A stretch of DNA of 64,000 nucleotides, taken from Actinomadura parmotrematis. GTDB lineage: Bacteria; Actinomycetota; Actinomycetes; Streptosporangiales; Streptosporangiaceae. The position numbers and the translations under genes were made by a program. Positions 25,203 through 32,347 of this stretch are shown one piece after another. The stretch covers positions 1 through 64,000 of the forward strand of contig NZ_JAIBOA010000004.1 in NCBI RefSeq assembly GCF_019458805.1, given 5' to 3'. The notes beneath the pieces were generated by a model. That model was given only the letters and a program-made list of their open reading frames with translations. It was not told the DNA's origin and did not search any database. How positions within the stretch are numbered: the first letter of the stretch is position 1; each line of letters opens with the position of its first letter.

Positions 25203-25679
25203 GTGGCCGACAAGGTCGACGTGCTGATCAAGCGGCTCGATCCGGGCCTGCCGGTGCCGGCGTACGCGCACCCCGGCGACGCGGGCGCCGACCTGGTCGC
25301 CGCCGCGGACGTCGAGCTGGCCCCCGGGGAGCGCGCCGTCGTCCCGACGGGCGTGGCGATCGCGCTGCCCGACGGCTACGCCGCGTTCGTGCACCCGAGG
25401 TCCGGTTTGGGCGCTAGGTTTGGGGTGACGATTGTCAACGCACCCGGTACGGTCGACGCCGGATATCGGGGTGAGATCAAGGTGACCCTGCTGAACACCG
25501 ACCTCCGCGACACCGTCCGGCTGCGCCGGGGGGACCGGATCGCGCAGCTGGTCGTGCAGCGCGTGGAGCGCGCGGTCTTCCACGAGGTCACCGAGCTTCC
25601 GGGATCCGCCCGCGGCGCCGGCGGGTTCGGCTCCACCGGCGGGTTCCCGGGCCATCAGCACAGTCAAGAAGGAGCGTGA
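25203..25679 (+). CDS. dut: dUTP diphosphatase
   Basis: Trimeric dUTPase of 158 aa, hydrolysing dUTP to dUMP and pyrophosphate. All five motifs are visible: [10 protein letters not shown] (I), HPRSGLGAR (II), [13 protein letters not shown] (III, with catalytic Asp), GDRIAQLVV (IV) and [12 protein letters not shown] (V, the P-loop-like tail). GTG start after GGAGG. It is followed 3 bp later by the DUF3710 gene, an arrangement conserved in Actinobacteria. Confidence 0.97.
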   Translation: MADKVDVLIKRLDPGLPVPAYAHPGDAGADLVAAADVELAPGERAVVPTGVAIALPDGYAAFVHPRSGLGARFGVTIVNAPGTVDAGYRGEIKVTLLNTDLRDTVRLRRGDRIAQLVVQRVERAVFHEVTELPGSARGAGGFGSTGGFPGHQHSQEGA

Positions 25680-25682
25680 GTC

Positions 25683-26501
25683 GTGGCTTTTGGACGTCGC
25701 CGGCCGGCCGAGGAGGCGGGCCAGTCCGCGGACACCTCGGACGAGCAGGTCGAGGCGGCCGAGGCAGCCGAGGCGGAGACCGCGGACGCCGCCGAGATCG
25801 AGGGCGGCCCCTGGGACTCGGAGGAGGCCCACCCCGAGATCCAGCGGCTCGACTTCGGCTCGATGCAGATCCCGGTCGCGCCGGGCCTCGGCTTCCAGGT
25901 GAACTTCGAGGCCACCCAGGTGGACGAGGAGGGCAACCCGCTGGACGGCCGCCCCGTCGCGGTGCTCGTCCAGTACGGCGAGAGCGCCATGCAGCTCCAG
26001 GTGTTCGCCGCGCCGAAGCGGAGCGGCATCTGGGAGGACGTGCGGCGCGAGACCGCCCGGGACATCACCGAGGAGGCCGGCGGGCAGACCCAGGAGGGCG
26101 AGGGCCCGTTCGGCCCCGAGCTGCTCGCCATGGTCCCGGCCGCGCTGACCGAGGAGGTCCTCGCGGAGATGCCGGCCGAGGTGAAGGAGCAGATCCCGGC
26201 CGAGTTCATCGAGCAGGGCTGGGCGCCGCAGATCATCCGCTTCCTCGGCGTGGACGGCCCGCGCTGGTTCCTGCAGGCCGTGGTGCAGGGCGCCGCGATC
26301 GAGGACGAGGAGCAGTGGCAGGTGCTGGAGGACGTGTTCCGCGGCATCGTGGTGAGCCGCGGCGACGCGCCGATGCCGCCGCGCGACCTGCTCCCGCTGG
26401 AGATCCCCAAGGAGTTCAGCGAGGGCGGCGACGAGGAGGAGGAGAACGTGCAGACGTTCGACCCCTTCGAGCGCGGCCCGGAGATCACCGAGGTCCGCTA
26501 G
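25683..26501 (+). CDS. DUF3710 protein
   Basis: A 272-aa acidic protein of the DUF3710 family, conserved next to dut. An acidic low-complexity N-terminus (about 1-45) is followed by a conserved domain with LDFGSMQIPVAPGL, ESAMQLQVFAAPKRSGIWEDVR, IRFLGVDGPRWFLQAVVQG and GDAPMPPRDLLPL. Function is unknown. GTG or TTG alternatives exist, but the ATG at 25683 after GAAGGAGCGTGAGTCGTGG-like sequence fits the conserved N-terminus. A strong terminator ends the unit. Confidence 0.92.
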   Translation: MAFGRRRPAEEAGQSADTSDEQVEAAEAAEAETADAAEIEGGPWDSEEAHPEIQRLDFGSMQIPVAPGLGFQVNFEATQVDEEGNPLDGRPVAVLVQYGESAMQLQVFAAPKRSGIWEDVRRETARDITEEAGGQTQEGEGPFGPELLAMVPAALTEEVLAEMPAEVKEQIPAEFIEQGWAPQIIRFLGVDGPRWFLQAVVQGAAIEDEEQWQVLEDVFRGIVVSRGDAPMPPRDLLPLEIPKEFSEGGDEEEENVQTFDPFERGPEITEVR

Positions 26502-26512
26502 ACGCCGTTTCC

Positions 26513-26554
26513 CGGGAGCCCGCCGCGTCCGATCACGGACGCGGCGGGCTCCCG
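26513..26554 (+). terminator. Terminator of the PaaI-dut-DUF3710 unit
   Basis: A perfect 19-bp inverted repeat (26513-26531 and 26536-26554) with loop ATCA starts 11 bp after the DUF3710 stop. Confidence 0.85.
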
Positions 26555-26603
26555 CGCGTCCGGAGGGGTTGCCAGGACGCCGCTCCGGGTGGTTGATCGA
26601 GGC

Positions 26604-26684
26604 ATGTCGAAGAGGACGCGCAAGCGGCGCGCGCGGAAGCGCCGCAAGGCCAACAAGGGCAAGCGGCCGAACGCCCGCCGCTAG
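26604..26684 (+). CDS. Ribosomal protein bL37-like 26-aa peptide
   Basis: A tiny, very basic peptide: MSKRTRKRRARKRR followed by KANKGKRPNARR. It matches, from memory, bL37 of the mycobacterial 50S subunit (about 24 aa, with KANHGKRPN near its end). If so, it lies in the large subunit near the peptidyl transferase centre. Seventeen of 26 residues are Arg or Lys. It starts at ATG 26604 after GATCGAGGC and ends 7 bp before the stop of the convergent PaiB-like gene. It is too short for most gene finders. Confidence 0.75.
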   Translation: MSKRTRKRRARKRRKANKGKRPNARR

Positions 26685-26691
26685 GGCCCCG

Positions 26692-27309
26692 TCAGGGCCG
26701 CGCGGCGCGGACGGCGTCGGCGAGGGCGGGGTTGCGGTGGACCGGGTCGGTCCGCAGCGCGCGGACGACCCGGTCCACGACCTCGCGCGGCTTGTCCTGG
26801 CTCAGCTTGGCCTTGCCGGCCACGCGGGAGGGCCGCATCCGGAACCCCAGGACGCCCGGCAGGAGGCGGTGGGCGTACCCGGCCACGCTCGACAGCCGCC
26901 ACGGGTCGGGGCGGCCGGCCTCGAAGTGGTCGACGGTCAACGACAGCAGCCGGTAGGTGTCGTCCGGGCCGAGGATCTCCGGCCGCCCGTACAGGTGCGC
27001 GACGACGAAGTCCCAGGTCGGTGTGTAGGGGCCGGCCTCGTAGAAGGTCGCGGGAACGTAGCCGTCCGGGCCCTGGACGATCAGGACGGCGTCGTGGTCG
27101 CCGAGGCGCTGCGCGAGCGGGTCGGCCCGGTTCAGGTGGCCGAGGACGGTGAGGCCGTGCGGGTCGTCCGGGTCGAGGACCACCGGCAGGTGCGACACCT
27201 CCGGCGCCTCCCCGGCGGCGGCCGCGACCATCGTGACCCAGCCGTGGCCGTGCACGAGGGCGCGCAGCGCGGCGGTGTCGGTGATCGCGAACTCGGGCTG
27301 CTCCAGCAT
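26692..27309 (-). CDS. FMN-binding negative transcriptional regulator (PaiB family)
   Basis: A 205-aa PaiB-like flavin-binding split-barrel protein. Matching passages: GWVTMVAA, SHLPVVLDPDDPHGLTVLGHLNRADPL, ATFYEAGPYTPTWDFVVAHLYGRPEIL and the C-terminal AKLSQDKP. PaiB of Bacillus represses sporulation and protease genes; in actinomycetes the role is undetermined. The ATG at 27309 is chosen; a GTG two codons upstream is possible. Confidence 0.88.
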   Translation of the reverse strand: MLEQPEFAITDTAALRALVHGHGWVTMVAAAAGEAPEVSHLPVVLDPDDPHGLTVLGHLNRADPLAQRLGDHDAVLIVQGPDGYVPATFYEAGPYTPTWDFVVAHLYGRPEILGPDDTYRLLSLTVDHFEAGRPDPWRLSSVAGYAHRLLPGVLGFRMRPSRVAGKAKLSQDKPREVVDRVVRALRTDPVHRNPALADAVRAARP

Positions 27310-27447
27310 GCCCACCGGTCTGCCCGCGCGGCGGGCCGTCCACGACGGGCGCGGCGCAGCGATGGCCGTCCCTTGGGACGATCTTCACGGTGCGGGCGCG
27401 CTTGCGGGCCGCCGCGGCGGGCATGTCCACGGCCGGAGGTGGTCGCG

Positions 27448-27675
27448 ATGGGATCCGGGAAGCGCGGTACGCGGTGGCGGGAGCTGCCCGCGCGGCGGCG
27501 CGCGGCGATCGGAGCGGCGGGGACGGTGCAGGTCGCGCTGCTCGCGGCGGCCCTGCTGGACCTGCAGCGGCGCCCGGCCGAGCGGGTGAACGGGCCGAAG
27601 CGGCTCTGGTACGCGGCGTCGTTCGTCAATTTCGTCGGACCGATCGCCTACTTCGCGGTCGGCCGTAAACGGTGA
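27448..27675 (+). CDS. Small membrane protein with a PLDc_N-like domain
   Basis: A 75-aa protein with two transmembrane helices (about 18-38 and 54-70). The ending FVNFVGPIAYFAVGRKR matches the phospholipase D nuclease N-terminal (PLDc_N) motif of small actinobacterial membrane proteins. ATG at 27448 lies 8 bp after GGAGG. Function unknown. Confidence 0.75.
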   Translation: MGSGKRGTRWRELPARRRAAIGAAGTVQVALLAAALLDLQRRPAERVNGPKRLWYAASFVNFVGPIAYFAVGRKR

Positions 27676-27753
27676 TCGCGGCCGTTCCCGCCAGTTCGGG
27701 CTGACCCGTCCGTAAGATCTTCCTGACCGCCGGCCCCGTCAGCGAGGATCCGC

Positions 27754-28551
27754 ATGGCCCCCGAGAGCGCACCGCAGGGCATCGACACCGGCCGGCCGAG
27801 CGTGGCGCGCGTCTACGACGCGGCGCTCGGCGGCAAGGACAACTTCGCGGTGGACCGGGAGGCGCTCGCCCGCCTCCAAGAGGGCCTCCCCGAGGTCATC
27901 AGCATGGCCCGGGTCAACCGCGCCACGCTGGGACGCGCGGTGCGCGCGATGGCGGCGGCCGGCATCGACCAGTTCCTCGACCTCGGCGCCGGGCTGCCGT
28001 CGTCGGAGAACACCCACCAGGTCGCCCAGCGCGCGAACCCGCGCGCGCGCGTCGCCTACGTCGACAAGGACCCGATCGTCCTCGCGCACGGCCGCGCGCT
28101 GCTCGCCGAGAACGACCGGACGGCCGTCATCACCGCCGACATGCGCGACCCGGCGGCGGTGCTCGCCGCCCCCGAGGTGAAGCGGCTCATCGACACCTCC
28201 CGCCCGGTCGGCGTCATGATGATCGCGATCCTGCACCACCTGCACGACGACGAGGACCCGAAGGGGATCGTGGACGCCTACATGGCGGCGGTGCCGCCCG
28301 GCAGCCACCTGATCGTCACGCACTTCTGCGACTACAGCCCCGTCGCGGCGGCCCTGCAGGAGCGGTTCCTGCAGCTCCTCGGCACCGGCCGCTTCCGCAC
28401 CCCGGCCGAGATCGAGTCCTTCTTCGACGGCTACGAGCTGCTCGACCCCGGCGTCGTCCCGAACCCGTACTGGCGCCCGGACGAGCCGCCGCCCGCCGAG
28501 CTGTCGATCGCCCAGCAGCTCCACTACACCGGCATGGCCCGCAAGCGCTGA
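27754..28551 (+). CDS. S-adenosyl methyltransferase, actinomycete PF04672 family
   Basis: A 265-aa class I methyltransferase of the family that is greatly expanded in actinomycetes. Diagnostic N-terminus PSVARVYDAALGGKDNFAVDREA, SAM-binding FLDLGAGLPSSENTHQVA, acidic loop VAYVDKDPIVLAHGRALL, DMRDPAAVL, and LHHLHDDEDP. Substrate unknown; such proteins are common near secondary metabolism and signalling genes. ATG after GAGGATCCGC. Monocistronic; it faces the M48 peptidase gene. Confidence 0.92.
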   Translation: MAPESAPQGIDTGRPSVARVYDAALGGKDNFAVDREALARLQEGLPEVISMARVNRATLGRAVRAMAAAGIDQFLDLGAGLPSSENTHQVAQRANPRARVAYVDKDPIVLAHGRALLAENDRTAVITADMRDPAAVLAAPEVKRLIDTSRPVGVMMIAILHHLHDDEDPKGIVDAYMAAVPPGSHLIVTHFCDYSPVAAALQERFLQLLGTGRFRTPAEIESFFDGYELLDPGVVPNPYWRPDEPPPAELSIAQQLHYTGMARKR

Positions 28552-28558
28552 CGCCCGC

Positions 28559-29314
28559 TCACCCCCCGTCCAGCCGCCGCAGCCGCGCGGCGAGGCCGGG
28601 ATGGTCGCTGCCCGCGCTCGCCCACCGCCCCTTCGCGGGCCGCCCGACGCCGTTGGCGGCGGCCGTCTTCTCCAGCGCCGACCGCAGCGCCCCCGGCGAG
28701 GCGATCCGCGCGGCGAGCTCGTCGGCGGCGCGCTCCCGCCGCCCCGCCGTCCCGAGCTGGGCGGCGAGCACGGCGGGCACCACCAGCGACCCGGCGATCC
28801 CCCACAGGTGGGGGACCACCGCGGCCAGCACCGCCACGGCACCGACGGCGAGAAGGCACGCGCCGGCGGTGACGTAGCGGAGGCGGGCGCCGTGCCGCAG
28901 GCGGGCGTGGGCGCACTCGTGCGCCATGACGGCGTCCAGCTCGGCGTCGTCGAGCACCTCCAGCAGCCGGCCGGAGACGACGGCGCGGCGCCGCCGGGGC
29001 CTGCCCGTCAGCCGGGCCGCCGCGACGTTGCCGGTGTCCCACAGCAGCGTGCTCCGCACCGGGACGCCCGCCGCCGCGCAGGCCGCCACGACCCGCTCGC
29101 TCCGCCCGGCGGGCAGCGGCCGCGCACCGTAGACCGGGCGCGAGGCCAGCGGCGCCAGCACGACGAACGCGACGAGGACGACGCTCAGGCCCAGGGCGAG
29201 GACCAGCGGCTCCCGATCGGGGCAGAGGCCCATGACGAGTCCCACCGACAGGACGAGGGGCACCCGCAAGAACAGCATCTCGCGCCAGGTGTGGACGATC
29301 TGCGGTCCGGTCAT
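28559..29314 (-). CDS. M48-type membrane metallopeptidase
   Basis: A 251-aa zinc peptidase with four hydrophobic segments (about 13-31, 37-55, 144-160, 165-180). The zinc motif is HECAH (His132, Glu133, His136) on a cytosolic helix (DAELDAVMAHECAHARLRHG); the third ligand is probably the Glu in RRERAADELAARI. It resembles small actinobacterial HtpX/BlaR1-like peptidases without a sensor domain. No BlaI-type repressor gene is adjacent, unlike in many homologues. Convergent with the methyltransferase gene, 7 bp apart. Confidence 0.85.
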   Translation of the reverse strand: MTGPQIVHTWREMLFLRVPLVLSVGLVMGLCPDREPLVLALGLSVVLVAFVVLAPLASRPVYGARPLPAGRSERVVAACAAAGVPVRSTLLWDTGNVAAARLTGRPRRRRAVVSGRLLEVLDDAELDAVMAHECAHARLRHGARLRYVTAGACLLAVGAVAVLAAVVPHLWGIAGSLVVPAVLAAQLGTAGRRERAADELAARIASPGALRSALEKTAAANGVGRPAKGRWASAGSDHPGLAARLRRLDGG

Positions 29315-29464
29315 GATCGGCGGGATACCCCGGCGCGGCGGGCCGTCCCCGGTTCCGCTGGCCGCATACGGCCACCGGTCGAAGATCCTCCGGGTGCGCG
29401 GTTCCCGGCGGGGCGGCGGGGAAGGGACGCTCCGCGAACGATCTTCCGCCCCTGGAGGCCCCGG

Positions 29465-29932
29465 ATGTCCAGCGCCCCGCTCTACGTCTTCGCCGCGGCG
29501 GCGATCGTGCTCGGTGCCGCCCAGCTCGCCTGGCCGGACGCGCTGGCGCGGAGGTCCGGCCCCTTCGGCGGCCGGCCCGGCGACGAGGAGGTCCGCCTGC
29601 GGCGCCCGATGCTCCGCGCCGTCGGCGCGCTCATGGTCGTCGGCGGTGCAGTGGCGCTGCTGGTGGCGAGTGGCGTGCTGGAGGGCGGGTACCGGCTGGC
29701 CGGGCTCGGGCCCGTGGTGCTGGGGCTGGCCGTGGCGGGCGCCAACCGGCGCGTCGCGGAGGTCCAGGCGTTGCAGATGCGGCGCACGTCGCCGCGCTGG
29801 GCCAAGCCGGGCGACGAGACCTACTGGCGCCGGACGCAGATCCTGCTGCGCTGCGTCGCCGTCTTCGTCGGCGGCGCGATGGCCGTCCTCGGCGTCCTCG
29901 CCCTCCTCGGCGTCATCGGCCCGGAGGGCTGA
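29465..29932 (+). CDS. Small hypothetical membrane protein
   Basis: A 155-aa protein with four predicted transmembrane helices: about 5-22, 52-70, 75-90 and 128-150. The polar segments between (ARRSGPFGGRPGDEEVRLRRP and VQALQMRRTSPRWAKPGDETYWRRTQ) are Arg-rich. I do not recognise the family. ATG at 29465 lies after GGAGGCCCC. Divergent from the M48 peptidase gene with 150 bp between. Confidence 0.68.
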   Translation: MSSAPLYVFAAAAIVLGAAQLAWPDALARRSGPFGGRPGDEEVRLRRPMLRAVGALMVVGGAVALLVASGVLEGGYRLAGLGPVVLGLAVAGANRRVAEVQALQMRRTSPRWAKPGDETYWRRTQILLRCVAVFVGGAMAVLGVLALLGVIGPEG

Positions 29933-30018
29933 CGGGCGCCACCACGGCCGGCGCGGGCCATGGAGAACCCCCAGCGCGGATCCCAGCGGACCGCTACCGG
30001 GGGCTTCTGGGTCCGGGG

Positions 30019-30204
30019 TTACAGCGCCTTGACCGCCGCGATCAGCGCACGGGCGTTCTCGCGGCTCACGGTGACGTGGCCGGCGGCACGGTTCTTCGTG
30101 TCGCGGATACCGATCACACCGGTGGCGTTCGCCAGCTCGACACAGGCGTCTCCATTGTCGTGGCTTTTCGTGCTCTTGCGCCACGGCGCGTTGCTCAGGT
30201 CCAT
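30019..30204 (-). CDS. DUF397 protein (WhiJ/Scr-associated)
   Basis: A 61-aa protein of the DUF397 family: WRKSTKSHDNGDACVELAN, GVIGIRDTKN and V..ENARALIAAVKAL. Such proteins pair with a helix-turn-helix DUF5753 regulator in actinomycetes and in at least one Streptomyces case act as a toxin-antitoxin-like unit. It overlaps the end of the upstream regulator gene by 10 bp, so the two are co-translated. In BldB-like proteins this family affects development; the role here is inferred. Confidence 0.9.
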   Translation of the reverse strand: MDLSNAPWRKSTKSHDNGDACVELANATGVIGIRDTKNRAAGHVTVSRENARALIAAVKAL

Positions 30205-30986
30205 TTCTCCTCGATCACCCTCCTGATAAGCGCTCGCGACCCTTCGACGTTCAGCGATCGCGCGGTGAGCGTAGCAAACGCGCTCGCCACCCTGGAGAGT
30301 TCGGCCGGGTCGGTCGTGGTGAGGCCGCCGACGGCACTCGGGATGTAGGCGGTCTCGCGCCCGCCCCGCTGGGTGGCGATATGGAATTCGCCCCACACGC
30401 CTCGGTAGTGGTGGAACGGCGCCACCTGGATATGCACGTTTTCGCGGTCGCTCACGTCCCACAGGAATTCGAGCTGTTCGCGCATGATCTCGGGCGAACC
30501 GACTTCGGTGTACAGCACCGCTTCGGAAAGGACCGCGCAGATCGTTGGAGGGTCGTCGCGCTCCAGAACGCGCTGCCTGTCGAGACGGTTCGCGAGGTCG
30601 CTCTCATTGCGGAGCAGCGCGGCGGCGTACGCCTTGGTCTGGAGGAGGCCGTAGACGCAGGTGTGTTCGTAGGCGCGCAGCATCACGGCCTTCTGCTCGT
30701 CGCGCTCGTAGTCCGCGAAGAACGTGGGATAGCGCTGCTCGTGCAGGGGTTCGATGTTCTCGTGCCACGCTTCGATGACGGCGCCGTCGGCATTGACGGC
30801 CGGGTCCAGCCGGATCGCGAAGTCCTCGCGGCACTGGGCCCTGCCGGTCTCTACCTGGCTGATGTAGGAGCGCACGACGTTCAGGCCTGTGGCCACGGCG
30901 TCCTGGGTGAGGCGTGATTTCCGGCGATAGCGCAGCACGACCCTGCCGAAGGCGATGGACTCGACCGTTTGCGCAGGGTTGGGCAT
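30195..30986 (-). CDS. XRE-family regulator with DUF5753 (Scr1/WhiJ-like)
   Basis: A 263-aa regulator. An N-terminal XRE helix-turn-helix (about 13-65: LRYRRKSRLTQDAVATGLNVVRSYISQVETGR) is followed by a DUF5753 domain (about 80-258) with YEHTCVYGLLQTKAYAAALL, DDPPTICAVLSEAVLY, FLWDVSDRENVHIQVAPF and FAxLTARSLNVEGSR. ATG at 30986 follows AAGGGA. It forms a WhiJ-like set with the DUF397 gene and the divergent ATPase-domain gene at 31148. GC content is lower than the window average. Confidence 0.9.
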   Translation of the reverse strand: MPNPAQTVESIAFGRVVLRYRRKSRLTQDAVATGLNVVRSYISQVETGRAQCREDFAIRLDPAVNADGAVIEAWHENIEPLHEQRYPTFFADYERDEQKAVMLRAYEHTCVYGLLQTKAYAAALLRNESDLANRLDRQRVLERDDPPTICAVLSEAVLYTEVGSPEIMREQLEFLWDVSDRENVHIQVAPFHHYRGVWGEFHIATQRGGRETAYIPSAVGGLTTTDPAELSRVASAFATLTARSLNVEGSRALIRRVIEEKWT

Positions 30987-31147
30987 TGGAGGTCCCTTGT
31001 TTCGCCGTGAGCGGATGTCGGTGAAAGTGAGCGCGTCAGTCTTTGTGGGGGATCCGGGGAGCATTGGTGCGCTCAACCAGCCACATTACGCCATCTGAAC
31101 GATTCTGTCACCAGTCGTATTCGAGGAGTGATCAGAGGAGGTGCCGG

Positions 31148-31582
31148 GTGAAGCGGATCAGGATCGCACCACCGCCGCCGAGCGCGAACGGCCGTGCCAT
31201 TCTCAAGATCGACGCCGCGCCCGATCAGGTGCGGACCGGGCGGGTGTGGGTCGGCGACTGGGTCTACGACCACGGCTTCACCGCCGACGCCGGCGCCGTG
31301 GCGGAAATGGTCGCCTCGGAACTGATCACCAATGCGCTGCGGCACGGCGGGACGGCGGGCGGGGTGATCGAGATCCGTGCCTTTCTCGACCTCGGACGGC
31401 GGGCCGTGGTGGAAGTGCTCGATGCGAGCGACCGGCCGCCGCGCGTTCTCGGCGACGACCTGAGCGGTGAGGGAGGGCGCGGGCTGTTCCTGGTCCGGCT
31501 CGCCGCGCGTGAGCTCGCGTGGCACCCCCTCAAGGGCGGCGGCAAAGCCGTGTGGTGCGTGCTGGACGCCGAGCGGGAGTGA
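31148..31582 (+). CDS. HATPase_c anti-sigma-factor-like protein
   Basis: A 144-aa SpoIIAB/RsbW-like ATP-binding protein. The N-box is MVASELITNALRHG, G1 is VEVLDASDRPP and G2 is GEGGRGLFLVRLAA. Typical of short actinomycete regulatory ATPases that sit beside HTH-DUF5753/DUF397 genes (AbaA-locus type). It may bind a sigma factor or anti-sigma antagonist; no partner is visible. GTG at 31148 follows GAGGAGGTGCCG. Divergent from the HTH gene with 161 bp between. Confidence 0.85.
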   Translation: MKRIRIAPPPPSANGRAILKIDAAPDQVRTGRVWVGDWVYDHGFTADAGAVAEMVASELITNALRHGGTAGGVIEIRAFLDLGRRAVVEVLDASDRPPRVLGDDLSGEGGRGLFLVRLAARELAWHPLKGGGKAVWCVLDAERE

Positions 31583-31599
31583 CGGCGGGCGCGGCCCGC

Positions 31600-31653
31600 G
31601 TTAGGGGGGCGTTAAGCGTGGCGGCGGGGGTGTTAAGGGGGCGCTAAGGGCGC
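31600..31653 (+). promoter_or_regulatory. Four phased 11-bp repeats upstream of the kdp operon, likely KdpE sites
   Basis: Two contiguous pairs of 11-bp repeats: 31600-31610 and 31611-31621, then 31632-31642 and 31643-31653. Consensus GTTAAGGGGGC, invariant core G-Y/T-TA-R-G. The start-to-start distances are 11, 21 and 11 bp, so all lie on one helix face, as expected for OmpR/PhoB-family dimers such as KdpE. They are 74-127 bp upstream of the first gene of the operon. Confidence 0.65.
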
Positions 31654-31726
31654 CCTTGATGCCCTCTATCTGGAGTTTTACTCCTCGAAGGGTCCTCAGC
31701 CGAGGGCCCCGAGAGGGGAGGGCGTC

Positions 31727-32185
31727 GTGATCCGGTCGGAGGCCGCCGCGTGGTCGCTCGCCGGTGGCGCGTTCAGCGTGTTCGCCGTCGCGGTCGTGGC
31801 CAAGGGCGCGCCCTGGCCGTTCGCGTTCGCCGTCCTCGGGCTCGCCGTGGCCGGCTGGGCGCTGCACGGCGGCCCCGCCGCCGGCGGCGCGCTCGGCGCG
31901 ATCGCCTGGGCGGTCGGCACCGGGTTCGATGTCGCCGGGAACGGCACGCTCGCACCCGAAGGCGCCGCCGACGCCGGACGGGCCGCCGCGCTCGTCGCGG
32001 CCGGGCTCGCCGCGGGCGCCGCCGGGCGCTGGCTCGCCCGCACCGGCGACGAGCCCGGCGGCGCGTCCCCTCTCGTTCCCGAGGACCGCCCGGTCCCCGG
32101 CACCCTCCCTGTCCCGGTCATGCGGACCCCCGCGCGGACGCCCGTCCGGACCGGTGCACCGACCAAGGAAACCCACCATGCCTGA
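31727..32185 (+). CDS. Hypothetical membrane protein preceding kdpF
   Basis: A 152-aa protein with three to four hydrophobic segments (about 6-26, 27-47, 50-68, 83-98) and a Pro/Arg/Thr-rich cytoplasmic-looking tail of about 45 residues. GTG start at 31727 after GAGGGGAGGGCGTC. Its end overlaps the start of the 27-aa peptide gene by 8 bp, so it belongs to the kdp transcript. I do not recognise it; a Kdp accessory role is suggested only by position. Confidence 0.62.
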   Translation: MIRSEAAAWSLAGGAFSVFAVAVVAKGAPWPFAFAVLGLAVAGWALHGGPAAGGALGAIAWAVGTGFDVAGNGTLAPEGAADAGRAAALVAAGLAAGAAGRWLARTGDEPGGASPLVPEDRPVPGTLPVPVMRTPARTPVRTGAPTKETHHA

Positions 32186-32261
32186 CGTGGCCTTCGTCCT
32201 GCTGACAGTCGCGGTGTTCGCGCTGCTCGGCCTGCTGGTGAAGGGCGTGGAGAAGCTGTGA
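32178..32261 (+). CDS. 27-aa single-pass membrane peptide in the kdp operon
   Basis: Peptide [20 protein letters not shown] then VKGVEKL: one transmembrane helix with a short basic tail. Similar peptides ending VKGVE[KR]L lie just before kdpF in other actinomycetes, as I recall. Its stop overlaps the kdpF start. It could be a second KdpF-like stabiliser of the pump. Confidence 0.65.
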   Translation: MPDVAFVLLTVAVFALLGLLVKGVEKL

Positions 32262-32347
32262 CCGCCGAGAACGCCGTCGGCCTGGTCCTGGCCGTTCTCC
32301 TGATCGCCTTCCTGATCGCCGCCCTCGTGTACCCGGAGCGCTTCTAG
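32258..32347 (+). CDS. kdpF: K+-transporting ATPase small subunit KdpF
   Basis: A 29-aa peptide of one transmembrane helix ([20 protein letters not shown]) ending YPERF, the KdpF signature. It stabilises the KdpABC complex, lying in the interface with KdpA like a lipid-like stabiliser. GTG start overlaps the stop of the preceding peptide; its stop overlaps the kdpA start. Confidence 0.88.
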   Translation: MTAENAVGLVLAVLLIAFLIAALVYPERF

